Below are positions 26,351 through 35,522 of a stretch of 56,866 bases of DNA, in pieces. Source of the DNA: Luteolibacter sp. GTDB taxonomy: Bacteria > Verrucomicrobiota > Verrucomicrobiia > Verrucomicrobiales > Akkermansiaceae. Made by a program: the position numbers and the translations under genes. The stretch covers positions 1 to 56,866 of the forward strand of contig JAURCU010000004.1 in NCBI GenBank assembly GCA_030828305.1, written 5' to 3'. The notes below the pieces were generated by a model. That model did not search any database. It saw nothing but the letters and a program-made list of their open reading frames with translations, and was not told where the DNA came from. Each line of letters begins with the position of its first letter. Position 1 is the stretch's first letter.

Positions 26351-26879
26351 AATCCATTTCCAGCCGATAGCGCTGCAGACTGGAATCCACCTCCATACTC
26401 CAAGCATCAATCCCACCACGCAGCCCAAGGGTCTGTTTGAGGCCGTGGCCGCGAAACCAGGCAACTTGGTCGAGGACGTGTTTACCCTGATGATCGTAAA
26501 GTAGGATTTTGGTTTCAGGATCTCCACCAAAGACCTGCTGCTGAAGCTCCTGGGTCATGAACTCGGAGCCGGCAATGGCCACCGCCTCGTGCTCTTCGCG
26601 GGTGCGCACGTCGAGCACGCGCCACTCCTCAAGCCGGATCTTCTTGGGCTCGACGAGCATCTGCAGGTCGTGCGCGTGGCTGTCGAGCAGGTGGGCGAGC
26701 ATCTCGGCGGGCTCGACCTCGCTGCGCCTGGCCAGTTGCGCAAGACTCTCCGCATTTGAAAAGGCGCAACTCGAGCAGCCGCCCAGATGATAGCGGGCAA
26801 ACAAGGCCCGTTTGGCCCCGGGCAAGGTCTCCATAATGGTCCCCAAGGGGGTTTCCACCGTGATCTGGCTGGCTTGCAT
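26349..26879 (-). CDS. Degenerate rhodanese with N-terminal CxxC domain
   Basis: This 176-residue protein has an N-terminal DUF1858/ScdA-like helical segment with GGCSSC (C35 and C38), then a rhodanese fold from about residue 85 (WRVLDVRTREEHEAVAIAGS, and GLRGGIDAW at the end). The catalytic rhodanese loop, normally C-x-x-G-x-R, reads DHQGKH at 129-134, so both the sulfur-carrying Cys and the Arg are gone. It is unlikely to be a sulfurtransferase. The remaining Cys pair suggests a redox, metal or Fe-S link, which is inference. It is single and convergent with pfp. Confidence 0.75.
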   Translation of the reverse strand: MQASQITVETPLGTIMETLPGAKRALFARYHLGGCSSCAFSNAESLAQLARRSEVEPAEMLAHLLDSHAHDLQMLVEPKKIRLEEWRVLDVRTREEHEAVAIAGSEFMTQELQQQVFGGDPETKILLYDHQGKHVLDQVAWFRGHGLKQTLGLRGGIDAWSMEVDSSLQRYRLEMD

Positions 26880-26922
26880 GGTTCACAAGGTGGGCCGACA
26901 TCGGTCAGTAGTCAATTGTAGC

Positions 26923-27068
26923 GGCGGTCCATGACCGCCAACCCATCGAGGTAGGGACATTCGGCTTGAATGTCCGACTTTGTCGCCGCATGGCGGCGAT
27001 GGCCAGGAACGACTGATGGCGCTCCACTTGATCCAAGCAGGATGCATGGCCCTCCGGCCATGTTTTTT
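26923..27068. repeat. Cluster of four short palindromes, last with T-run
   Basis: In the gap between divergent genes lie GGCGGTC/GACCGCC (26923-26939), GGACATTC/GAATGTCC (26955-26975), TCGCCGC/GCGGCGA (26983-26999) and CATGGCC/GGCCATG (27045-27062). The last is followed by six T (27063-27068) and looks like a plus-strand terminator although it lies upstream of pssA. The group resembles a REP/BIME-type intergenic element. No gene is visible in 26880-27153. Confidence 0.6.
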
Positions 27069-27153
27069 GAGTAGCCGCGACAAGCGGCCCATCGGGATTC
27101 GGGCCGGTCGTCCCTACCTTGCCAAGCCCCAATCCCTGCCCTAGACTCCCACC

Positions 27154-28026
27154 ATGCCGCGCACCCGCGATCCAGACGAACCCAAAATCTACTTCCTGCC
27201 CAACCTGATGACGGCCTGCAATCTGGCCTGCGGGTTTTTCGCGGTATTGATGATTTTCAATGGCATGATCGAGGCCAGCAAGATCGAAGGTCTGACTGAC
27301 AAGCTATACTACGAGAAGATCAAACCCTTCTACCAATACGCCATCCTCCTGATATTCGCTTCCTGCCTTTTCGACCTCCTTGATGGCCGTCTGGCCCGAC
27401 TCGGCGGCAAGGAGTCGCCTTTCGGACAAGAGTTCGATTCCCTCGCCGATATCATCTCCTTCGGCATGGCACCAGCCATGCTGATGGCCAAAGCCGTGCT
27501 CTTCCCTCTGGCCGGCAAGATCGGCTGGGGCATTGCCCTGATTTATCTCATATGTGGCGCCATGCGTCTGGCCCGATTCAATTGCCTGGCCAACCTCCCC
27601 AGGAAAAAGGATGCCAGTCACGACTTTCGCGGTCTACCCATCCCGATGGCGGCGGGCTTCATCGCCTCACTCACTTTCCTCGTCATTGATCTCTACAAAA
27701 ACGACATCGAGATCGGCCCGTGGCGTTTCCTGCTCGGCGGCGTCATGCTGGCAATCTCACTACTCATGATCAGTAACGTTCGCTACCCCAGCTTCAAGAA
27801 AATCGACTGGCGTAGTCGCGGCACCCTGCCCGCCATCCTACTTACCATCGTACTGATCCTGCTCATTATCCAGTTCCGCTACAAGATGGCGGTCTTTCTC
27901 TTCAGCGCCTACCTGGTGTACGGCATGATCCGCCCCTGGATTTCGCAAAAGATCCGACATGGCATTGAGGAGCCGCTCGACGAGGATGAAGAAGAAAATG
28001 AGGAAGAGCAGCCCTTCACCGACTGA
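27154..28026 (+). CDS. pssA: CDP-diacylglycerol--serine O-phosphatidyltransferase
   Basis: PssA makes phosphatidylserine from CDP-diacylglycerol and serine in the inner membrane. The 290-residue protein has the CDP-alcohol phosphatidyltransferase signature D-x2-D-G-x2-A-R-x8-G-x3-D-x3-D as DLLDGRLARLGG and GQEFDSLAD, preceded by the NLMTACNLACGFFA segment typical of the PssA subfamily. Several transmembrane helices follow, and the C-terminus is strongly acidic (DEDEEENEEEQ). Psd at 17608 completes phosphatidylethanolamine synthesis. The stop overlaps the next gene's ATG by one base. The upstream gap holds the palindrome cluster. Confidence 0.94.
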   Translation: MPRTRDPDEPKIYFLPNLMTACNLACGFFAVLMIFNGMIEASKIEGLTDKLYYEKIKPFYQYAILLIFASCLFDLLDGRLARLGGKESPFGQEFDSLADIISFGMAPAMLMAKAVLFPLAGKIGWGIALIYLICGAMRLARFNCLANLPRKKDASHDFRGLPIPMAAGFIASLTFLVIDLYKNDIEIGPWRFLLGGVMLAISLLMISNVRYPSFKKIDWRSRGTLPAILLTIVLILLIIQFRYKMAVFLFSAYLVYGMIRPWISQKIRHGIEEPLDEDEEENEEEQPFTD

Positions 28027-28916
28027 TGTCAAAGATTCTCGTCAACCGTTCAAAATGGCTGGTGGTCTGCCTAACACTGATCCCTCTTTGGCTGGCACTT
28101 TCCGCGGGAGTTGCTGTCTGGTGGTCGCTACGTGACGACGATCAGCAAGAGCGGGAGCGAAACCAACGCTTCGCTCTGGAGATGTCGGAGCAGCGTATTT
28201 CCGAAGACCTGCGCAAGCTTGGCGAGATGGTGGGCGAGCGCCACACCGGCGAGCAAAGCAGCTCAAAAAATCTGACCCGCGCAGCAGCGATGGTCGAGGG
28301 AGTCCTGGGCCCCTCCAACACCGGTTATCTGATAGAGCGCATTGTCGCACCCATGGAGTGGCCCATCATCCGGGTCAGCCTACCTGCAAAACAAGCCAAC
28401 GCCCCCCATCTGTGGGTCTTGACTCCCTACGATAGCCCGCGCGATCAGAGCACGGCTCTGGCAGATTCCGCACTGGCCGCCGCGATCGCAGCGGCTCAAA
28501 CGATGGCCAAGGACCAAGCTCCATGCCACATCCATTTTCTTTTCGTGCCGCACGGCAACGAAGTTGAAGCGCCTGTCAGGCAAACCATGGAGCGCATCCA
28601 AAGCCTCATGAAATCCCCATCAGCGGCATTCATCATCGGCCCCATGGGAACCAGCCCTCAGCTGCTCGCGCTGAGTCCGAACGCGGCTTCATCAAGCACA
28701 CAAGCCCTCGGTGATCTGGGCTCGCATCAATGGCTGGCCAGCAACTTGGAGAACCTCGCCACGACCTACCGATCCATGGGGATTCCGGCCTTATGGGTAA
28801 CCAGTCGACGCGAGGGAGTCGACAACAACACGATTGAGGCCTCTCACATAGCCATCACTGCCGGCAAACTCGTCGAATGGCTGCGTCGTTGTGCCAGACT
28901 GGAGGCGGTAAAATAG
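28026..28916 (+). CDS. Membrane-anchored M28-like protein lacking metal ligands
   Basis: This 296-residue protein begins with a basic N-terminus and one hydrophobic helix (about 10-33), so its bulk is probably periplasmic. The rest follows the layout of an M28 aminopeptidase: a strand LWVLTPYDSPRDQS where M28 enzymes have the H-x-D ligand pair, an Ala-rich helix (ALAAAIAAAQTMAK) and a strand HIHFLFVPHGNEVE near the F-x-x-x-x-x-E-E position. The His, Asp and paired Glu ligands are not conserved, so it looks like a pseudo-peptidase; this fold assignment is my inference. It is translationally coupled to pssA (TGATG overlap), hinting at a link to lipid or envelope work. Confidence 0.6.
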   Translation: MSKILVNRSKWLVVCLTLIPLWLALSAGVAVWWSLRDDDQQERERNQRFALEMSEQRISEDLRKLGEMVGERHTGEQSSSKNLTRAAAMVEGVLGPSNTGYLIERIVAPMEWPIIRVSLPAKQANAPHLWVLTPYDSPRDQSTALADSALAAAIAAAQTMAKDQAPCHIHFLFVPHGNEVEAPVRQTMERIQSLMKSPSAAFIIGPMGTSPQLLALSPNAASSSTQALGDLGSHQWLASNLENLATTYRSMGIPALWVTSRREGVDNNTIEASHIAITAGKLVEWLRRCARLEAVK

Positions 28917-29030
28917 ACGGCCCTTATCCGCTCACCCGACAAACCCTTACTCCGCGCTCAGGAATTTCCCGTTGCGATTTCCCATATTCTACCGAGACTG
29001 CATCTTCTCCCATCCTTTTCTGACCACGAC

Positions 29031-30221
29031 ATGTCTGCCAACGACTCCCATTTCCACTCTCACGCACCCGGCTACTGGCCGATTGAAGCCATGGACAAGT
29101 GGAACGACCACAGGTGGCAACTACGCAACCGTATCGACTCGCTGGCCGAACTCGAAAAGCATTTGGAGCTGACTGATGTCGAGCGCGCTGGCGTGCTGCT
29201 CGCTGGCAAGAAGTTGGCGATGTCCATCACGCCGCACTTCTTCAACCTGATCGACAAGGAGAACCCCAACTGCCCCATCCGCCGTCAGGTGATTCCCCGC
29301 CTAGAAGAAGGCTGGACGGCTCCCGAAGAGGTCGCCGATCCCTGCGGTGAGGACAGCCACATGCCGGTTCCCGGACTAGTCCACCGCTACCCCGACCGCG
29401 TGCTCTTCCTTGTGACCGATCGCTGCGCGTCGTATTGCCGCTATTGCACCCGCTCGCGCATGGTATCCGGTGTCGGTGAGCAGCACCTCGAGACTCAATG
29501 GGAGGCCGCCTTTGACTACTTGGAAAACACACCCGCAGTGCGCGACGTGCTTCTTTCCGGTGGTGATCCCCTGCTCTTTTCCGACGAACGCCTTGACCGC
29601 ATTCTGACCCGCCTGCGCTCCATTCCGCACATCGAGTTCGTACGCATCGGCAGTCGCATTCCCATCTTTCTGCCCCAGCGCATCACCAATGAGCTGTGCA
29701 AAATGCTCAACAAGCATCACCCGCTCTTCATCTCGATTCACGCCAACCACCCAAGGGAACTCACCAGCGAGGTGCGCGAAGCCCTCGGACGCCTTGCTGA
29801 TGCCGGCGTGCCCATGGGCAACCAGAGCGTTCTGCTTACGGGCGTGAACGACTCGGTGGAAATCCAAAAGGAACTCGTACAGAAGCTGCTGATGTGCCGC
29901 GTGCGCCCCTATTACCTCTACCAATGCGACCCCATTACCGGCTCCTCGCATCTGCGTACCCCGGTTGCCAAGGGCATTGAGATCATCGAGGGCCTACGTG
30001 GCCACACCACCGGCTACGCTGTTCCACAATTCGTCATCGATGGGCCGGGTGGGGGTGGCAAGATCCCCATCAATCCTGACTACGTAGTCAAAAATGATGA
30101 TAACAAGGCAGTGCTGCGCAACTTCGAGGGACGCCACTTCGAATACGCCAATCCAAGCTCGATTCCCGCCTCCGTCGAGAAATCGCTGAAGCATCAGGCT
30201 TTTTCGGCCCCTGAAGCCTGA
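29031..30221 (+). CDS. kamA: Lysine 2,3-aminomutase family radical SAM protein
   Basis: This 396-residue enzyme belongs to the KamA/AblA family, which uses SAM, a [4Fe-4S] cluster and PLP to move an amino group between carbons 2 and 3 of lysine or a related amino acid. The radical SAM cysteines are at C132, C136 and C139 (CASYCRYC), and the PLP segment GPGGGGKIP with its Lys is present near residue 335. The length and N-terminus suit true KamA rather than the shorter EpmB. No beta-lysine acetyltransferase (ablB) is adjacent, so the role in osmolyte synthesis is not shown. It starts at ATG 29031. Confidence 0.88.
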   Translation: MSANDSHFHSHAPGYWPIEAMDKWNDHRWQLRNRIDSLAELEKHLELTDVERAGVLLAGKKLAMSITPHFFNLIDKENPNCPIRRQVIPRLEEGWTAPEEVADPCGEDSHMPVPGLVHRYPDRVLFLVTDRCASYCRYCTRSRMVSGVGEQHLETQWEAAFDYLENTPAVRDVLLSGGDPLLFSDERLDRILTRLRSIPHIEFVRIGSRIPIFLPQRITNELCKMLNKHHPLFISIHANHPRELTSEVREALGRLADAGVPMGNQSVLLTGVNDSVEIQKELVQKLLMCRVRPYYLYQCDPITGSSHLRTPVAKGIEIIEGLRGHTTGYAVPQFVIDGPGGGGKIPINPDYVVKNDDNKAVLRNFEGRHFEYANPSSIPASVEKSLKHQAFSAPEA

Positions 30222-30415
30222 CATTGAATTTCCCCCAAAGACACTCATGTCGCAAAGGCACGCAGAGCGACGCAAAGCTTGGGCTTGTGCTGATTTCATG
30301 GGTATTCTCTTACGCTCCTTTGTGATCTCAGCGGCTCTGCGGTTCAAATCCCTCATTCGTCTTGCCCTTGGATAGTAGGCCATTAGCATCACACGCTTTC
30401 GTAGGTCCTCCGCTG
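30222..30415. other. kamA-purL spacer with CGCAAAG-type remnant
   Basis: This gap contains CAAAGACACTCATGTCGCAAAGGCACGCAGAGCGACGCAAAG-like sequence (about 30234-30278), a degraded GCAAAG/GCAGAG short-repeat tract, and later CTCTGCGGTTCAAATCC. No gene or RNA is visible. Confidence 0.4.
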
Positions 30416-33400
30416 ATGAATCGCATTTTCGTTGAAAAAAAGGCCGGCTTCAACGCTGAGGCCCGCCACCTCCTCCACGACCTTCACGAGTCTCTCGGGC
30501 TCCCACAGCTTGAGCGTCTACGTATCCTCCAGCGCTACGATGTCGGCGGTTTGAGCGATAAGGAATTCGCCGAGGCCAGCCGACTCATTCTCTCCGAGCC
30601 CCAAGTCGATACGGTTAGCCAAACACTTGAACTCGCATCAAACGAGAGTGCCTTTGCCGTCGAATACCTTCCGGGCCAATTCGACCAGCGTGCCGACTCA
30701 GCTGCCCAATGCATGCAGATCCTTACCGGCATGGACCGGCCAGAAGTCTATTCTGCTCGGGTCATCGTGCTCGAGGGCGAACTCAGCGCCGAGCAACTGC
30801 AATCCATCAAGAATTATGTGATCAACGCCGTGGACTCCCACGAGGTTGCGGTTGAGGAAATGTCGCAGCGAGCGGCCGCCAAGCCGCCAGATGACGTTCC
30901 TACCCTCGAAGGCTTCAACAGCAAGTCCCCCGCCGAGATTCGCAAAGAGCTCGGCTTGGCCATGTCCGCCCAGGACGTCGCCTTCTGTCAGGACTACTTC
31001 GGTAAAAAGGAAGGCCGCGAGCCAACCCTCACCGAGATCAAGGTGCTCGACACTTACTGGTCCGACCATTGCCGGCACACCACCTTCCTGACCAAAATCG
31101 ACGAGGTGGAATTCGAAGATCCCGATGGCCCGGTAGCCAAGGCCTGGAAATCCTACCTTGAAACCAAGCGCCAACTCGGCCGCGACGACAAACCCGTCAC
31201 CCTGATGGATATCGCGCTCATCGGCATGCGCGAGCTGCTTGCCTCGGGTGAACTCGACAATCTCGAAGTCTCCGAAGAGGTCAACGCGGCCTCCATTGTG
31301 GTGCCAGTGTCCATTGACGACGGCCCCGAGCAAGAGTGGCTGGTGATGTTCAAGAACGAGACCCACAACCACCCCACCGAGATCGAACCCTTCGGTGGCG
31401 CTGCCACTTGCTTGGGCGGCTGCATACGCGATCCCCTCTCCGGTCGCTCCTACGTTTACCAAGCCATGCGCGTGACGGGTGCTGCCGATCCTCTCACTCC
31501 ATTTGCCGACACCCTGCCCGGCAAACTACCACAGAAGAAAATCTGCCAGATTGCGGCCCACGGCTATTCTTCCTATGGCAACCAGATTGGCCTTGCCACC
31601 GGTCAGGTCGCCGAGGTCTACCACCCAGGCTATGTGGCCAAGCGCCTTGAGATTGGCGCGGTGGTCGCAGCGGCTCCGCGCTCGCAGGTCTATCGCGCCA
31701 GTCCCTCTCCGGGGGATGTGATTCTTCTCATTGGGGGGCACAGGTCGTGACGGCGTCGGTGGCGCGACGGGTTCCTCCAAGGAGCACGATGACACTGCGC
31801 TCGAGAACTCCGCCGAAGTGCAGAAGGGCGACGCTCCCACCGAGCGCAAGATCCAGCGCCTCTTCCGCAATTCGGAGCTGACCAAGAAGATCAAGATCTG
31901 CAACGACTTCGGCGCGGGCGGGGTCTCGGTTGCCATTGGCGAGATCGCGCCGTCCCTCGTCATCAACCTCGATGCCGTGCCCAAGAAATACGACGGCTTG
32001 GACGGCACTGAACTCGCCATCTCCGAATCCCAGGAACGCATGGCCGTGTGCGTGGAGCGCAACGAGATCGATTACTTCATTGCCGAGGCCGACAAGGAAA
32101 ACCTGGAATGCGTCCATGTCGCCGACGTTACCGACAGCGGTCGGCTCATCATGAACTGGCGTGGCATGACCATTGTCGACCTGTCGCGCGAGTTCCTCGA
32201 CACCAACGGCGTGCAACTCAGCGCCACCATCAAAGTCGCCAAAGCTGATGCCAGCGATCCGGCATTAGACAAGGTCTCTCTCTCCGAGCACCTCGCCAGC
32301 CTCAATGTCGCGTCGGAGAAAGGCCTCGGTGAGCGCTTCGATGGCTCGGTGGGTGCCGGCACCGTATTGTGGCCCTTTGGTGGCAGCCAACAGATCACTC
32401 CACCGGATGCGATGGTCGCCAAGATGCCGCTGCTCGAAGGCCAAACCAACTCCTGCACCTACATGAGCTGGGGTTTCGATCCCTACCTCTCCTCGCGTTC
32501 ACCCTTTCACGGAGCGGTCGATGCCATCACCGAGTCGGTCTGCAAAATTGTCGCCGCCGGTGGACGCCTCCGCGACATCCGCCTCACTCTACAGGAATAC
32601 TTCCCGAAACTCGGGCAAGATCCCTCACGCTGGGGCCTGCCCTTGGCCTCTCTGCTTGGCGCCTGGCACGCCCAACACTCCCTGCGTTTGGCAGCAATCG
32701 GCGGCAAGGACTCGATGTCGGGCTCCTTCAATGAGCTCGACGTGCCACCCACCCTGGTCTCCTTCGCCTTGGCACCAGGCTTCGCCTCGCATGCGCGCTC
32801 GCCCGAGTTCAAGCTGGCGGGCTCAACGATATCGCTGGTCAAGATCGAGCGTGACCGGGACCTACTGCCTGATTTTGAGGCCCTGAAAACCATCGCCGAA
32901 GCCATCCATCAGGCCAACGCCCAAGGCGACATCGTCTCCATGCACCACGCTGGCTCCCCAGGCATTGGAGCTGGCCTCGCCAAAATGTGTTTCGGCAATC
33001 TGATCGGTGCAGACATCAGGACGGACGAAGACATCACCGCAAGTGCCACGCTCTGCTTTATCATCGAACATAGCGATGCCTTACCTCCGGAGCTCAAAGC
33101 ACTGAAGATCGGAACCACCGTCAGTGAGCCCAAGCTCACCATCAACGGGGAAAGCCACACGCTTTGCGAACTCCAAGCCGCATGGCAAGGGACCCTGGAA
33201 CCCATCTATCCAACCCTTCCCGGGATACCCGAGACACGCATGATCGAGGTTCCACTCTTCACCACTTGCATGCGCGACCACTCTTCGAGTGCCATCACTC
33301 CACCCAGAGTGATCATCCCGGCATTTCCCGGCACCAATAGCGAATACGATTCCGCCAAGGCCTTCCGTGAGGCGGGCGCCCAAGCCGAGATACTCGTCTT

Positions 33401-34097
33401 TCGCAATCTCACCACGCAGCACATCGAGGAATCGGTCAAGCAACTTGCCGAGGCCATTTCCCAATCCCAAATCCTGATGCTACCCGGCGGCTTCAGTGCC
33501 GGTGACGAGCCCGATGGCTCCGCCAAGTTCATTGCCACCGTGATTCGTAACCCGCGCGTTGCTGATGCGGTGATGGACCTGATCAAGAATCGTGACGGTC
33601 TGATCCTTGGCATCTGCAACGGCTTCCAGGCCCTGATCAAAACCGGTCTGGTACCCTACGGCGAAATCCGCGATCCCGATGCCGATTCCCCAACCCTGGT
33701 ACACAACGACATCAACCGCCACATCTCCTGCTATGCGACCACCCGGGTCGTAAGCACCCAATCTCCATGGATGGCACTTGGTCAGGTTGGCGACCTCCAC
33801 GCCGTGCCGCTCTCCCACGGTGAGGGCAAATTCATGGCCAGCGAAGCCATGGTCAAGCAACTCGCCGTAAAGGGTCAGATCGCCACCCAATACTGCGATG
33901 CAGCGGGAAAACCATCAATGGACCCACGCTTCAACCCCAATGGCTCGGTTGCCGCCATTGAGGGCATCACCAGCCCCTGCGGCCGGGTGCTCGGAAAAAT
34001 GGGCCACAGTGAGCGCGCCGGCAAACAAGTCGCCAAGAACATTCACGGCGACAAACTTCAGCCCGTCTTCAAGGCGGGTGTGGGTTACTTCAGCTAA
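30416..34097 (+). CDS. purL: Phosphoribosylformylglycinamidine synthase PurL, frameshifted at a G6 run
   Basis: PurL converts FGAR to FGAM with glutamine and ATP in purine synthesis. This is the large single-chain type, about 1226 residues. The first frame (30416-31750) carries KNETHNHPTEIEPFGGAATC; the second (to 34097) carries TGRDGVGGATGSS, the second synthetase half and the C-terminal glutaminase domain (PGGFSAGDEPDG, and catalytic Cys in ILGICNGFQ). The frames meet at the G6 run 31733-31738: with five Gs the protein reads ILLIGGTGRDGVGG without a break. So there is one extra G, by sequencing error, mutation or slippage. The gene is expected to be essential for purine synthesis unless salvage suffices. 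Confidence 0.92.
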
Positions 34098-34163
34098 TTA
34101 ACACAAAACAAGGCATTCATTGCACTTGCCGAATGGTCTACCGTTTGACCAGCATGAGTCGGC

Positions 34164-34838
34164 ATGGATGGTTCCTTCATTTTGTTTTTTCTAATCTTTG
34201 TGCTGATTGTCGGCTTTGGCATCTTAAGTCACATCCAGGAGAAAAAACGCCGCGAGTCCCTGGCTACAATCGCCAAACAACTCGGCCTGAGCTTTTCACA
34301 AGCCAAGGACCGCGCGCTGGCAAGCCAGTATGGCTTTCTTAACCGGCTACGCGCCGGCAGTAACCGATATTGCTACAATGTGATGCGGGGAAACGGTAAA
34401 GAGGGTGAAGCCGTCTGTCTCTTCGATTACCACTATGAGACCACCTCGACCGACAGCAAAGGCCGCACCCAAACCACCCACCACTACCACTCTGTTTACA
34501 CCCTGATCATGCCAAAGCATTTCCCTGAGCTCATCATCGAGCCCGAGGGATTCTTCTCCAAGATTGCCCAGGCCCTAGGCTTTGATGACATCGACTTTGA
34601 ATCCCACGAATTCTCAAGACGCTACAAGGTCAAAAGCCCGGACAAGAAGTTCGCTTATGATGTCTGCAACGTACAAATGATCGACTACCTGCTGGGGCAA
34701 CAAAAACTCGCCATCGAACTCGAAGGCAACACCCTTGCAATGACTTTCAGCGGGCGGATGAAGCCCGACAACGTCATTGATAACTACGATCGTCTGCACA
34801 AGATCCGCTCATTGATGCCCAACTACTTATTCAGCTAA
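34164..34838 (+). CDS. Single-helix membrane protein of unknown function
   Basis: This 224-residue protein has an N-terminal membrane helix (FILFFLIFVLIVGFGIL) followed by a charged EKKRRESL stretch and a soluble domain. That domain has alternating beta-strand character around CLFDYHYETTSTDSKGRTQ and HSVYTLIM, resembling proteins that often pair with LemA, but I cannot place it in a named family with certainty. It starts at ATG 34164, 66 bases after purL, and ends 5 bases before lemA, so the two are surely co-transcribed and may work together at the membrane. Confidence 0.8.
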   Translation: MDGSFILFFLIFVLIVGFGILSHIQEKKRRESLATIAKQLGLSFSQAKDRALASQYGFLNRLRAGSNRYCYNVMRGNGKEGEAVCLFDYHYETTSTDSKGRTQTTHHYHSVYTLIMPKHFPELIIEPEGFFSKIAQALGFDDIDFESHEFSRRYKVKSPDKKFAYDVCNVQMIDYLLGQQKLAIELEGNTLAMTFSGRMKPDNVIDNYDRLHKIRSLMPNYLFS

Positions 34839-34843
34839 GTCAT

Positions 34844-35410
34844 ATGGAACCCATACTGATCATCATCGGGCTCATTACCCTACTGCCACTGATCTTCGTG
34901 ATCGCTATCTACAATGGCCTCGTCACCATTCGTAATCACGTTAAGGACGCCTGGGCCAACATCGACACTGAACTCAAGCGCCGCTACGACCTCATCCCCA
35001 ATCTGGTTTCCTGTGTGAAGGCATACGCTGCGCATGAACAGGCCACACTTGAGAAGGTGATCGAACTACGCAATCAATGCATGAGCAATCATGGCAGCGT
35101 CGCCCAACAGGCTGGCACCGAAAAGCTCCTGGTCAATGGCCTCAACAAGCTGTTTGCCGTGGCCGAGGCCTACCCCGACCTTAAGGCCAATGAAAACTTT
35201 CTTCAGTTGCAGCAGGAGTTGGTCAACACCGAGGACCGCATCCAGTCCGCTCGCCGCTTCTACAACGGCAATGTCAGGGATTACCGCAACAAGACTCAAC
35301 AATTCCCTTCAAATATCGTGGCTGGAATCTTCGGTTTCCCACCAGAGGCGCAGGAATTTTTCGAAGTTGAACCCGTCGAGCGAGAAGCAGTTAAGGTGGA
35401 TATTCAATGA
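34844..35410 (+). CDS. lemA: LemA-family protein
   Basis: This 188-residue protein matches the LemA family: an N-terminal transmembrane helix (IIIGLITLLPLIFVIAIYN), the family motif NGLVTIRNHVKDAWANIDTELKRRYDLIPNL in two parts, then a long helical bundle including AVAEAYPDLKANENFLQLQ and QSARRFYN. LemA proteins are cytoplasmic-membrane or periplasmic helical proteins without a settled function. The gene starts 5 bases after the preceding membrane protein, an arrangement that parallels the frequent pairing of lemA with a partner membrane-protein gene. A 7-bp palindrome follows its stop. Confidence 0.93.
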   Translation: MEPILIIIGLITLLPLIFVIAIYNGLVTIRNHVKDAWANIDTELKRRYDLIPNLVSCVKAYAAHEQATLEKVIELRNQCMSNHGSVAQQAGTEKLLVNGLNKLFAVAEAYPDLKANENFLQLQQELVNTEDRIQSARRFYNGNVRDYRNKTQQFPSNIVAGIFGFPPEAQEFFEVEPVEREAVKVDIQ

Positions 35411-35416
35411 ACTCCG

Positions 35417-35436
35417 AAGTCAGTCATTCCTGACTT
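35417..35436. repeat. Perfect 7-bp inverted repeat upstream of rpoN
   Basis: AAGTCAG (35417-35423) and CTGACTT (35430-35436) are exact complements with a six-base gap, 19 bases upstream of the sigma-54-like promoter. No T-run follows, so an operator is as likely as a terminator for lemA. Confidence 0.5.
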
Positions 35437-35454
35437 ACGAGTTTATTAGATAAT

Positions 35455-35470
35455 TGGCACGATATATGCT
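35455..35470 (+). promoter_or_regulatory. Sigma-54 (-24/-12) promoter in front of rpoN
   Basis: TGGCACG-N4-ATGCT matches the consensus TGGCACG-N4-TTGCW with one mismatch, and the invariant GG (35456-35457) and GC (35468-35469) have the required ten bases between them. A start of transcription near 35482 would leave about 41 bases before the rpoN ATG at 35523. It would place rpoN under its own product. Confidence 0.65.
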
Positions 35471-35522
35471 TTCACAAAAGTAACTGCCGTTGTATTCTGC
35501 CCGCAGGTCATTTGCGCCTGCC

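Noticed and set aside
30335..30365. GGTTCAAATCC resembling a tRNA T-arm
   Set aside because: The flanking five bases do not pair and no acceptor, D or anticodon arm can be drawn; it belongs to a degraded short-repeat tract.
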